DNA of 6,066 bases from an uncultured Collinsella sp. (GCA_902465465.1 CABQNF010000066.1:1-6066), one strand, 5' to 3'. Positions 1 to 6,034 are shown, numbered from the stretch's first letter. Translations and numbers: made by a program. The notes: a model not told the origin generated them from the sequence alone.

Positions 1-571
1 CGCCGGTGGAGGGCAGGCCCAGGATGACATCGCCGGGGCGGACGTTCGCGGGGTCGAGCATCTTGGGACGGTCGACGACGCCCACGGTAAATCCGGCAAG
101 GTCGTAGTCGGCAGGAGCCATGACGCCGGGATGCTCGGCCATCTCGCCGCCCACGAGCGCGCAGCCCGCGAGCTTGCAGCCATCGGCCACGCCCTTGATG
201 ATCTTTGCCATGTGCTCGGCCTCAATGTGGCCGATGGCAACGTAGTCCAGGAAGAACAGCGGCTCGGCGCCCGAAGCCAAAATGTCGTTAACGCACATGG
301 CGACCAGGTCCTGGCCCACCGTCTCGTGACGGTCCATGATCTGGGCGAGCGCGAGCTTGGTGCCTACGCCGTCGGTACCGCTGATCAGGATCGGGTCTTC
401 CATATCCTTAAGTGCGGCGGCCGAGAACAGGCCACCAAAGCCACCGATACCGCCGATGACCTCGGGGCGGTTGGTGTCCTTAACCATTTGCTTAATAGCA
501 TCGACGGCGCGACCGCCCTCGGCGGTATCGACGCCGGCATCCTCATACGTCACATGCTTGCTGTCGCTCAT
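1..571 (-). CDS. purM: Phosphoribosylformylglycinamidine cyclo-ligase (AIR synthetase), N-terminal 190 residues, cut by the window edge
   Basis: PurM closes the imidazole ring of FGAM with ATP to give AIR, the fifth step of cytoplasmic de novo purine synthesis. The ATG at 571 opens a frame that runs off the left edge without a stop. The 190 visible codons read as the PurM N-terminal half: a TYEDAGVD opening near residues 8-15, the glycine-rich IGGFGGLF at 42-49, the ATP/substrate-loop motif GTDGVGTKL at 65-73, CVNDIL at 93-98 and GGEMAEHPG at 141-149. In many homologues the 141-149 motif is GGETAEMPG, so Met and His here are family variants. An AGGAAGG ribosome binding site (577-583) lies 5 nt before the ATG and fixes the start. 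The gene follows purF in the same direction after a structured 156-bp spacer, so co-transcription is likely. The C-terminal domain (usual total about 340-350 residues) is outside the window. Identification is secure; completeness cannot be judged. Confidence 0.96.
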   Translation of the reverse strand, partial: MSDSKHVTYEDAGVDTAEGGRAVDAIKQMVKDTNRPEVIGGIGGFGGLFSAAALKDMEDPILISGTDGVGTKLALAQIMDRHETVGQDLVAMCVNDILASGAEPLFFLDYVAIGHIEAEHMAKIIKGVADGCKLAGCALVGGEMAEHPGVMAPADYDLAGFTVGVVDRPKMLDPANVRPGDVILGLPSTG

Positions 572-639
572 CTGAGCCTTCCTCTCCCACTACCGTCTGC
601 CGCCCGGGCGCCAAACGGTGCTCATAGTTGCGTTCATTT

Positions 640-666
640 CGGCGCGCATTCTGGCAACGCGCGCCG
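640..666 (-). repeat. GC-rich hairpin in the purF-purM spacer
   Basis: The arms at 640-650 and 656-666 pair over 11 bp around a 5-nt loop. In minus-strand RNA every position pairs, with one G-U wobble (658/648). In plus-strand RNA the same position is an A-C mismatch. No U run follows on the minus strand, so this is not a standard intrinsic terminator. It lies about 70 nt before the purM start and could be a processing site, an mRNA-stabilising structure or a partial attenuator. The structure is seen in the sequence; the role is inferred. Confidence 0.6.
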
Positions 667-687
667 CTCAATCAACAAAACAGCAGG

Positions 688-730
688 TAAAACCTACCAA
701 AATAAGCCTGTCCCCAAATGGCAGGTTTTA
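688..730 (-). repeat. 12-bp inverted repeat enclosing a conserved core and containing the purF stop codon
   Basis: The arms at 688-699 (TAAAACCTACCA) and 719-730 (TGGCAGGTTTTA) are complementary over 12 positions with one exception at 696/722. That position is a G-U wobble in minus-strand RNA and an A-C mismatch on the plus strand. The loop is 19 nt (700-718). The purF stop codon (728-730) is part of one arm, so the element reaches into the end of the gene. The core at 699-720 recurs as a variant at 4483-4503. The GGGGACAGGCTTATTTT stretch resembles REP-like intergenic repeats I associate with RAYT/Y1-transposase systems. That link is from memory and unverified. Confidence 0.6.
699..720 (-). 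repeat. Dispersed repeat core, copy 1
   Basis: Read on the minus strand this 22-nt stretch starts CATTTGGGGAC, continues AGGCT and ends TTTT. It aligns with 4483-4503 read on the plus strand with 18 identical positions, two substitutions and three single-base gaps. It is almost exactly the loop of the inverted repeat at 688-730, plus the innermost stem bases. Confidence 0.55.
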
Positions 731-2398
731 AGCCTCGCCGTGCTTCTCTTCCCAGCTGCGGTCATCGTATTTCTCGACCACGGCGTCGTCGTCAAAGTGC
801 AGCGGCTTATCCAGGTTGCGGGGCTTAAAGCCCTCCATGAACTTGTCGCGGCCAAAGCTCTCGGGAATCGCCACGGGATAACGGCCGGTAAAGCACGCAT
901 CGCAGTAGCCGCCCTTGGGCATGACCTTCAGCAGGCCCTCAACCGAAAGGAAGGCCAGCGAATCGGCGCCGATATACTCGCAGATCTCCTCGACCGTCTT
1001 GTTGGCGCTGATGAGCTGCGACTGCACGTCGGTATCGATACCGTAGAAGCACGGCCAGATGACCTCGGGCGAGTTGATGCGGATGTGAATCTCCTTGGCG
1101 CCGGCATTGCGCAGCATCTTGACGAGCTGCACCATGGTGGTGCCGCGTACGATGGAGTCGTCGATCACGACCAGGCGCTTGCCCTCGATGTTGTCACGCA
1201 GCGGGTTGAGCTTCATGCGCACGCCCATGGCGCGCAGCTCCTGCGTGGGCTCGATAAACGTACGGCCCACATAGCGATTCTTGATGAGGCCCTCGCCAAA
1301 GGGAATGCCGCTCTCGTGCGAATAGCCCTCCGCGGGCGGCAGACCGGAGTCGGGCACGCCGATGACCAGATCGGCCTCGACGGGCTCTTCGTGTGCCAGC
1401 TGACGACCCATGTCGTAACGGCAGGCGTAGACGCTCTTGCCGTTCATGATGGAGTCGGGGCGGGCAAAGTAGACCTGCTCAAAGATGCAGTTGGCGGGCT
1501 CTTCGGCTGCGGGCACACCCTGCTCGGACACCAGGCCCTCGGCGCTGATGCGCAAGATCTCGCCGGGACGGACATCACGGACATACTCGGCACCCACGAT
1601 ATCGAGTGCGCACGTCTCGGAGGCAACGACCCAGCCGCCGGCGCGCGTGATATGGACGGCGGAGTCGACCGTCGAGGCTCCGTCTTGCGAGGGCAGCTGC
1701 GAAACAGAAGCTGCGTCGGCCTGGTCCAGGCCCTCGTCCACGAGCTTGCCCAGCACCAGCGGACGAATGCCGTGCGGGTCGCGGAAAGCGTAGAGTGCCT
1801 GCTCGTTGATGAGCGTCATGGCGTAGCCGCCGCGCACGAGCTCCATGGTCTTGCGAATGCCCTCGCGCAGGTGGCCCGTACGCTGGGTAAAGTAGCCGAT
1901 AAGCTTGGTCGCGACCTCGGAATCCGAATTGGAGAGGAACGGCACGCCCAGCTCGATCAGCTGACGGCGCAGCTCGTCGGTGTTGACCAGAGTGCCGTTG
2001 TGAGCAAGCGCGATGATGACGCTGTTGATGGTAGAAAGATGCGGCTGCGAGGCTTCCCAACTCTTGGCGCCGGCGGTGCCATAGCGCACGTGGCCCACGG
2101 CCAGCTGGCCGGAGAGCGTCGACAGGTCAGCGTTGGAGAACACGCGATCGAGCAGTCCCAGGTCTTTACGAACCATAACCGTGCCGCCATCGCCCACGGC
2201 GATTCCCGCTGATTCCTGGCCGCGATGCTGCAACGCGCGCAGACCAAAGTACGTCAGTCGAGCCACGTCGCGATCGGGTGCCCACACACCAAAAATGCCG
2301 CATTCCTCATGCAGCTGGTCGGAGTCCGGATCATACGTCGACATGGTCGTCACCTGTCCCGTGGCACGCTCGGCCGCGCGGATGGTTTCTTGAGACAT
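728..2398 (-). CDS. purF: Amidophosphoribosyltransferase, [4Fe-4S] type with N-terminal propeptide
   Basis: PurF transfers glutamine-derived ammonia to PRPP, giving phosphoribosylamine, the committed step of purine synthesis. The 556-residue protein has an N-terminal Ntn glutaminase domain and a C-terminal phosphoribosyltransferase domain. Seen motifs: EECGIFGV, where Cys33 is the expected nucleophile exposed by removing a 32-residue propeptide; RYGTAG (105-110); HNGTLVN (133-139); NSDSE (157-161); RDPHGIRPL (206-214); and the PRPP loop VVIDDSIVRGTT (410-421). Cys304, Cys450, Cys499 and Cys502 fall where Bacillus subtilis PurF has its four iron-sulfur ligands, so an oxygen-sensitive cluster is likely. 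Relative to that protein there is an insertion at about 218-253. The ATG at 2398 has a GAGGGG ribosome binding site (2404-2409) 5 nt away. Met19 (position 2344) is an alternative start that would leave a 14-residue propeptide. purM follows. The stop codon lies inside an inverted repeat. Confidence 0.97.
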   Translation of the reverse strand: MSQETIRAAERATGQVTTMSTYDPDSDQLHEECGIFGVWAPDRDVARLTYFGLRALQHRGQESAGIAVGDGGTVMVRKDLGLLDRVFSNADLSTLSGQLAVGHVRYGTAGAKSWEASQPHLSTINSVIIALAHNGTLVNTDELRRQLIELGVPFLSNSDSEVATKLIGYFTQRTGHLREGIRKTMELVRGGYAMTLINEQALYAFRDPHGIRPLVLGKLVDEGLDQADAASVSQLPSQDGASTVDSAVHITRAGGWVVASETCALDIVGAEYVRDVRPGEILRISAEGLVSEQGVPAAEEPANCIFEQVYFARPDSIMNGKSVYACRYDMGRQLAHEEPVEADLVIGVPDSGLPPAEGYSHESGIPFGEGLIKNRYVGRTFIEPTQELRAMGVRMKLNPLRDNIEGKRLVVIDDSIVRGTTMVQLVKMLRNAGAKEIHIRINSPEVIWPCFYGIDTDVQSQLISANKTVEEICEYIGADSLAFLSVEGLLKVMPKGGYCDACFTGRYPVAIPESFGRDKFMEGFKPRNLDKPLHFDDDAVVEKYDDRSWEEKHGEA

Positions 2399-2439
2399 GG
2401 CATCCCCTCAGAGCCTCGTTATTTGGCGTTACCTGCCCT

Positions 2440-2445
2440 ATTATA
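2440..2445 (-). promoter_or_regulatory. Candidate -10 element for the purF-purM transcript
   Basis: A perfect TATAAT is read on the minus strand 41 nt before the purF start, which would give a leader of about 35 nt. No good TTGACA match lies 16-18 bp upstream; the sequence there is GGGAGT-like, so the promoter may depend on an activator or be weak. The short leader has no room for a purine riboswitch aptamer. Confidence 0.5.
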
Positions 2446-2504
2446 CGCACGGCAAGACAAGCACTCCCGCGCATGAGCAGCGCTTTTTAAAAGCCCACCG
2501 AGCT

Positions 2505-2510
2505 TATAAT
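2505..2510 (+). promoter_or_regulatory. Candidate -10 element for the plus-strand membrane-protein gene
   Basis: A perfect TATAAT lies 185 nt before the ATG at 2696. The hexamer 17 bp upstream (GCTTTT) is a poor -35 match and overlaps the palindrome at 2482-2494. If used, this promoter would give a 5' leader of roughly 180 nt, long for a simple gene. A nearer promoter is possible. Confidence 0.35.
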
Positions 2511-2695
2511 CCGTTTTGCAGCCAAACATTTTATTGGGAAACCTATGCTCGAGACCAACGATCCCGTATGCCTCCGTCGCGGCGCGTCTCGTCCACCGTT
2601 AGGGCCTACATTGCTGCAATTGGGCCATTCGTCCTGTCTTTTAGCAGGTCGGCGGCGTATCCTTGTAACCTACAACAAAGCGAGAAAGGTTCTGT

Positions 2696-3925
2696 ATGGA
2701 TCGAAACGAACTCGACCCCAGCGTCCCCAGCGCCACGGAGGTCAAGAAGATCCCCCTCATCATTAAGGTGTATGCCGTCCTGTGCATCCTGTCCGGTGTT
2801 GGTACGCTCCCGTCGGTCGGCGCCTTTATGTGGCAGGTCATCACCGCACTCATCAACGGCAACGCCGCCGCCAAGCTCGGCGACAACACGCTCGTCGCGA
2901 TCGGCCTTATCGTCGCCGGCATCATGCTCTCGGCGGCGAGCGCGGTCATCTTAATCATCTTCGGCCTAGACCTCATCAAGAACCAGCGCCGCAACGCCGC
3001 GCGCCTGTCCTATATCCTTATCGCATTTACCGTCGTTGAGCTTTTGGTCGACGTGATGCTCCAGGGTATCGGGCCGTTCTTGTTGCGCCCCGCCATCCAG
3101 CTCGGCATCCTCATTGCGCTGTCGGCCACCGTCGACCCCACGCTACGCCAGGAGCGCGAACTGCAGCGCCGTCTGCAAGAGATGCTCGACCGCGATGCCG
3201 CCGCCGAGGGGATGCTCGGCCGCGACGAAACCGGCGAGGGCTACATCAAGCTCAACTACTTCAACCTGTTCTGGGTATTCTTCGTCTGCAGCGTGTTAGG
3301 TCTCATTCTCGAGGAAGTCTGGCATATGGTCGTCGTCGATCCCGGCGTCTATCAGGACCGGGCCGGTATGCTATTTGGCCCCTTTAGCCCCATCTACGGA
3401 TTTGGCGCGGTGCTCATGACCATGGCGCTCAACCGCTTCTATAAAAAGAATCCTCTGATCATTTTCCTGGTAAGTGCCCTGATCGGCGGCGCTTTCGAGG
3501 TGTTTGTAGGCTGGTTTATGCAGACCTCATTTGGCGTGGTCTCGTGGAGCTACTCGCACATGAAGCTGTTCGGCATGCCCGACCCACTCGCCGTCCTTAC
3601 GGGCGGACGCACCTGCACGGGCTTTGCCTGCCTGTGGGGCCTGGGTGGCCTTATCTGGATCAAGTTGCTGCTGCCGAGGCTGCTCAAGCTCATCAACATG
3701 ATTCCGTGGAAGAGCCGCTACTCGGCTACCGTCATCTTTACCGTCATTATGCTGGTCGACGGCGTCATGACGCTGCAGTCGCTCGACTACTGGTACCAGC
3801 GCGTCAACGGCACGGAGCCGGATATTCCCGTCGCGCAGTTCTACGGCAAGTATTTCGATAATGAATACATGGAAAATCGCTTCCAGAGCATGACCATGAG
3901 CCCCAAGGACGCCACACGCGTATAG
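2696..3925 (+). CDS. CmpB-family membrane protein (putative ABC-transporter type IV, PF06541-like) with an extra N-terminal membrane module
   Basis: This 409-residue protein has about nine hydrophobic spans: near 20-48, 65-91, 101-121, 125-145, 188-212, 229-248, 252-274, 305-334 and 342-362. The second half looks like the CmpB family, often labelled 'putative ABC transporter permease'. Its marks are an arginine followed by LFGPFSPIYGFGA (226-238), then GGAFEVFVGWF (264-274), SWSYS (283-287) and GGRTCTGFACLWGLGGL (303-319). The first four spans form a separate module, joined by a charged, probably cytoplasmic linker (148-183) rich in Arg and Glu that may be helical. No ATPase gene is adjacent, so the transporter label is unproven and the substrate unknown. 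The start is supported by AGAAAGG (2683-2689) 6 nt before the ATG. The gene is transcribed away from purF and towards moaE, ending before a strong terminator. Confidence 0.8.
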   Translation: MDRNELDPSVPSATEVKKIPLIIKVYAVLCILSGVGTLPSVGAFMWQVITALINGNAAAKLGDNTLVAIGLIVAGIMLSAASAVILIIFGLDLIKNQRRNAARLSYILIAFTVVELLVDVMLQGIGPFLLRPAIQLGILIALSATVDPTLRQERELQRRLQEMLDRDAAAEGMLGRDETGEGYIKLNYFNLFWVFFVCSVLGLILEEVWHMVVVDPGVYQDRAGMLFGPFSPIYGFGAVLMTMALNRFYKKNPLIIFLVSALIGGAFEVFVGWFMQTSFGVVSWSYSHMKLFGMPDPLAVLTGGRTCTGFACLWGLGGLIWIKLLLPRLLKLINMIPWKSRYSATVIFTVIMLVDGVMTLQSLDYWYQRVNGTEPDIPVAQFYGKYFDNEYMENRFQSMTMSPKDATRV

Positions 3926-3963
3926 CGCTGGCGCTGCTGCAAGTCGGTTCCAACGGACAAGTA

Positions 3964-3999
3964 AGCCCGCTGGCAGTTCAATCTAACTGCCAGCGGGCT
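3964..3999. terminator. Bidirectional intrinsic terminator between convergent genes
   Basis: The arms AGCCCGCTGGCAGTT (3964-3978) and AACTGCCAGCGGGCT (3985-3999) are perfectly complementary over 15 bp around a 6-nt loop. The hairpin lies 38 bp after the stop of the plus-strand membrane-protein gene and 35 bp beyond the moaE stop on the minus strand, so it can serve both. The tails are U-poor (CTTGCT on plus, TACTTG on minus), so release would rely mainly on the very stable stem. Confidence 0.85.
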
Positions 4000-4034
4000 C
4001 TTGCTACAGATGGGCTCGAATCGATCGCAAAGCC

Positions 4035-4451
4035 CTATGCCTCGCGCTCTACCTCGTTCACGCATTCATTCTTGATGGTGCCGACAAGCGACTGCAGGGC
4101 ATCGACCACGTGCGGACGAATGTCTCCGCCAATGAGCACGAGCATGATATCGTCGCCCACGGAAAGCTCGCCGCTCGCCAGCCACACGCGCACATAGCCG
4201 ATGCCGGGCATCGCGCGCGTGGCTTCGATGGCAGACCGCACCTTTTCGGCGTCGTAGTCAAAGACCATGCCGCCCACCTTGTGGCCCGGCGCCACGCCAC
4301 CGGTCTCAACTCCGCGCACCTCGGCCTTGGGCGTCGCACGCACCACACCGTTATGCGTCAGATACATACCGCACGCAGGCGCCGACGAATCGGCTTTGGC
4401 CTCGCGCAGCCAAGCATCAATCGAAGGCATCGTTTTGCCATTCTCGAGCAT
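4035..4451 (-). CDS. MoaE-like protein (molybdopterin synthase catalytic subunit family), divergent
   Basis: The 138-residue protein has the length and order of motifs of MoaE, which with MoaD adds sulfur to precursor Z to make molybdopterin. Counting from the ATG at 4451, visible marks are GMYLTHNGVVRA (28-39, with the Arg expected near E. coli Arg39), SGELSVGDDIMLVLIGGDIRPH (93-114, like the family G-L-x-x-G-[DE] and HR segments) and IKNE (126-129). Lys127 matches the position of E. coli Lys119. The second catalytic lysine (Lys126 in E. coli) is not matched, and the His of the HR pair is Ile. I recall a clostridial/coriobacterial subgroup of this form annotated as MoaE. No other cofactor gene is in view, so a different role is possible. 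AGGAGG at 4457-4462 is 5 nt from 4451 but only 2 nt from the ATG at 4454, which favours 4451. It follows the sortase gene and ends before the terminator. Confidence 0.75.
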   Translation of the reverse strand: MLENGKTMPSIDAWLREAKADSSAPACGMYLTHNGVVRATPKAEVRGVETGGVAPGHKVGGMVFDYDAEKVRSAIEATRAMPGIGYVRVWLASGELSVGDDIMLVLIGGDIRPHVVDALQSLVGTIKNECVNEVEREA

Positions 4452-4456
4452 CATTT

Positions 4457-4462
4457 CCTCCT
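4457..4462 (-). promoter_or_regulatory. Ribosome binding site deciding the moaE-like start
   Basis: A full AGGAGG is read on the minus strand. Tandem ATG codons begin at 4454 and 4451. Only the second has normal spacing (5 nt against 2 nt). A third Met (at 4430) is too far away. Confidence 0.7.
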
Positions 4463-4474
4463 TTTACCGTCATC

Positions 4475-4511
4475 GAGCAGCTCATTTGGGACGGGGCTCT
4501 TTTAGCTACTC
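4475..4511 (-). repeat. 8-bp inverted repeat enclosing the second repeat core, sortase-moaE spacer
   Basis: The arms GAGCAGCT (4475-4482) and AGCTACTC (4504-4511) pair over 8 bp with one G-U wobble in minus-strand RNA, which is an A-C mismatch on plus. The loop is 21 nt and consists exactly of the core that also occurs at 699-720. The arms share no sequence with those at 688-730, yet both copies are self-complementary. It begins 9 nt after the sortase stop codon. No U tract follows the stem in the minus direction, so it is a poor intrinsic terminator. Confidence 0.5.
4483..4503 (+). repeat. Dispersed repeat core, copy 2
   Basis: Read on the plus strand this 21-nt stretch starts CATTTGGGAC, continues GGGGCT and ends TTTT, closely matching copy 1 at 699-720 read on the minus strand. 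The plus-strand GGGGCTCTTTT end resembles the tail of a terminator, but no plus-strand gene ends just upstream. Confidence 0.5.
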
Positions 4512-4519
4512 TTAACAAT

Positions 4520-5524
4520 CTATTCCTCGACCGGCGTGAGCACCATGACGGCGCGCGTATTGCTAAATGACAGTGAGCGACAGGTCACGAGCGTCACGAC
4601 CTTGGTTGCCGAAGCAGCGCGATCGCCTGCATCACTCGCCACTGCCGAAGCACCGTCGAGCATCTCGGACAGGTAGTTCTTGAGCCCGTCGTCACCCTCA
4701 AAATTAGGCGTGCGCGCCTTGGCATACGTATCCTCGACGACCTTGGTCGCCAGCGGTCGCAGCTTATACGTTGCATCGCGCGTGATGTAATATACGTACT
4801 CGATGCTATCGAATGTCGCTTGGTCGGTGGTGTCCGAAATCACGTTGAACATCGACCCGTCATTCATGTGGTGGCCGTAGATCGTGGTCTGCTGGTCAAC
4901 CATTCCCGGCGCGGTGTCATCGCTATCCAGGAAAATGGCCCCGGACGCATTGGCCGTACCGTCGAACAGCGTGTTGAGGTATTTGGAGTTGTTATTGGTC
5001 TGCACCACGGGATAGTTGATGTTGGTTCCCGGCGCGTAAATCCAACCCACAACCTCGGGATTTGTCTGGGCAAGTGCATCGAAGTCGATAATCGGCACGC
5101 CGCTGGCGTCCTTATCGCTTACATATTGCTTCTCGATTTTCTGGTACGAATCGCTTGCCTGCTTATAGCCAATCTGAGCATTGATAAAGATGGCAGCGGC
5201 GGCAACAATCAGGCCGATGCCGATGATGATGAGCAGAATGGGGATGATGGAGCGGCGTTTCTTGCGCGGCGGCTCGGTGTAGCTGGACGGAGCGCCGCTC
5301 GGTTGCCTCGTCGTCCGGGTCCGCTTCTTTGCCGTGCCATATGACGAGGGGCGATACGCAGCCGGCGTATCCTGACGGCGATGGGACGTCGGCGTTACGG
5401 GGCGCGGCGCACGAGCCTGTTGAGGAGAGGATGCCCGACCCTGCTGCATGGAGCGGGCCGATCCCGCCTTGGATGGATCGGGGATCTGAGAAGCCGAGAA
5501 ACGTTTTCCCTGATAGTCGGACAT
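4520..5524 (-). CDS. Class B sortase (membrane-anchored cysteine transpeptidase)
   Basis: Sortases cleave surface-protein sorting signals and join the product to the cell wall or to pilins. This 334-residue protein has a long N-terminal tail (1-90) rich in Ser, Pro, Gln and Arg, then a basic RKKRR patch (87-91), one membrane span (about 93-115) and an extracytoplasmic sortase domain (about 140-334). Its topology should be N-inside. Class B marks are VVGWIYAPGTNINYPVVQ (158-175), YLNTLFDG (182-189), GAIFLD (195-200), TIYGHHM (214-220, catalytic His218), TLVTC (311-315, catalytic Cys315) and NTR (322-324, Arg324). Val replaces the common Ser in TLSTC. The start at 5524 has GGGAG (5529-5533) 4 nt away. 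The gene lies 36 bp after purE, so the two are probably co-transcribed. No LPXTG-type substrate gene is in the window, so its target is unknown; I cannot tell a housekeeping from a pilus enzyme. Confidence 0.92.
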   Translation of the reverse strand: MSDYQGKRFSASQIPDPSKAGSARSMQQGRASSPQQARAPRPVTPTSHRRQDTPAAYRPSSYGTAKKRTRTTRQPSGAPSSYTEPPRKKRRSIIPILLIIIGIGLIVAAAAIFINAQIGYKQASDSYQKIEKQYVSDKDASGVPIIDFDALAQTNPEVVGWIYAPGTNINYPVVQTNNNSKYLNTLFDGTANASGAIFLDSDDTAPGMVDQQTTIYGHHMNDGSMFNVISDTTDQATFDSIEYVYYITRDATYKLRPLATKVVEDTYAKARTPNFEGDDGLKNYLSEMLDGASAVASDAGDRAASATKVVTLVTCRSLSFSNTRAVMVLTPVEE

Positions 5525-5560
5525 GACTCTCCCTATGATTGCAGCGGAATGGCAAGCCGC

Positions 5561-6025
5561 TTAGGCGTCGGCCATCTCCTGCTTCATTTTCTCGATAACC
5601 TTGCGGTACTCGGGGTCGCAAGCACCCAGAATCTGCGTGGCATAGATGGCGGCGTTCTTGGCGCCGTTGATGGCAACGCAGGCCACGGGCACGCCCGAAG
5701 GCATCTGCACCATCGACAGCAGCGAGTCCATACCGCCCAGGTCACTCGTCTTCATAGGCACGCCGATAACCGGCAGCGGCGTAAAGGCAGCCACGACACC
5801 ACCCAGGTGAGCGGCCTTGCCGGCGGCGGCGATAATTACTTTGATACCGCGATCGGCAGCAGTCGAGGCCCACTCGTGGACCTTCGCCGGCGTGCGGTGT
5901 GCGCTCGCAATGACGAGCTCATAGGGCACACCAAGCGCCTCGAGCTCGGCGGTGCAGCCTTCCATAACGCCCAGATCGGACTTGGAACCCATGATGATCC
6001 CGACAACCGGCTTTTGATCTGCCAT
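5561..6025 (-). CDS. purE: N5-carboxyaminoimidazole ribonucleotide mutase (class I PurE)
   Basis: PurE converts N5-CAIR to CAIR in de novo purine synthesis, normally after PurK has made N5-CAIR from AIR. The 154-residue protein carries the class I marks MGSKSD (12-17, with phosphate/ribose-binding Ser and Asp), SAHRTP (41-46, with catalytic His43), AGKAAHLGG (68-76), GVPMKTSDLGGMDSLLSMVQMPSGVP (88-113) and INGAKNAA near 119-126. In many class I enzymes the third motif is AGGAAHLPG, so Lys and Gly here are lineage variants. The ATG at 6025 is 9 nt from AGGAGG (6035-6040). An in-frame TTG at 6031 is only 3 nt from it, so ATG is preferred. It is the first gene of the purE-sortase-moaE run in this window, and its promoter lies off the right edge. 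No purK is in view. Confidence 0.96.
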   Translation of the reverse strand: MADQKPVVGIIMGSKSDLGVMEGCTAELEALGVPYELVIASAHRTPAKVHEWASTAADRGIKVIIAAAGKAAHLGGVVAAFTPLPVIGVPMKTSDLGGMDSLLSMVQMPSGVPVACVAINGAKNAAIYATQILGACDPEYRKVIEKMKQEMADA

Positions 6026-6034
6026 AAACAAAGA

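Larger units (their letters stand above)
2399..2695. other. Divergent intergenic region between purF and the membrane-protein gene
   Basis: This 297-bp spacer serves two divergent genes. It holds a TATAAT facing purF (2440-2445) and a TATAAT facing the plus-strand gene (2505-2510). Between them is an AT-rich odd palindrome, GCTTTTTAAAAGC (2482-2494). From 2511 to 2680 I see no convincing gene, RNA or terminator. A small open frame starting at 2545 overlaps the next gene and has no clear ribosome binding site. A TATCCT at about 2658-2663 near the plus-strand gene is a second, weaker -10 candidate with a poor -35. Confidence 0.5.

Noticed and set aside
131..2212. A 693-codon open frame on the plus strand across purF and purM
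   Set aside because: It is antisense to two clear purine genes, spans their spacer, lacks a recognisable domain and has the His/Ala/Asp/Gly-rich look of a shadow frame in GC-rich codons.
2399..2445. Purine riboswitch in the purF leader
   Set aside because: The leader from the best -10 is only about 35 nt and lacks the paired arms and conserved loops of a purine aptamer.
2605..2630. Imperfect hairpin with GGCC ends and an ATTG/CAAT inner stem
   Set aside because: The stems are only 4 bp each with an uneven internal loop, within chance expectation.
2545..2766. Small plus-strand frame in the divergent region
   Set aside because: No clear ribosome binding site, a basic/Pro-rich ending that comes from overlap with the membrane-protein gene, and no recognisable motif.
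4012..4023. GGGCTCGAATCG resembling a tRNA T-arm
   Set aside because: No acceptor, D or anticodon arms can be formed around it.
4110..4505. Plus-strand frame antisense to the moaE-like gene
   Set aside because: A His/Ala/Arg-rich shadow of a gene with a strong start signal and family motifs on the other strand.
5525..5560. Possible terminator between purE and the sortase
   Set aside because: Only a 5-bp AGCGG/CCGCT pairing and no U tract, so read-through is the simpler reading.
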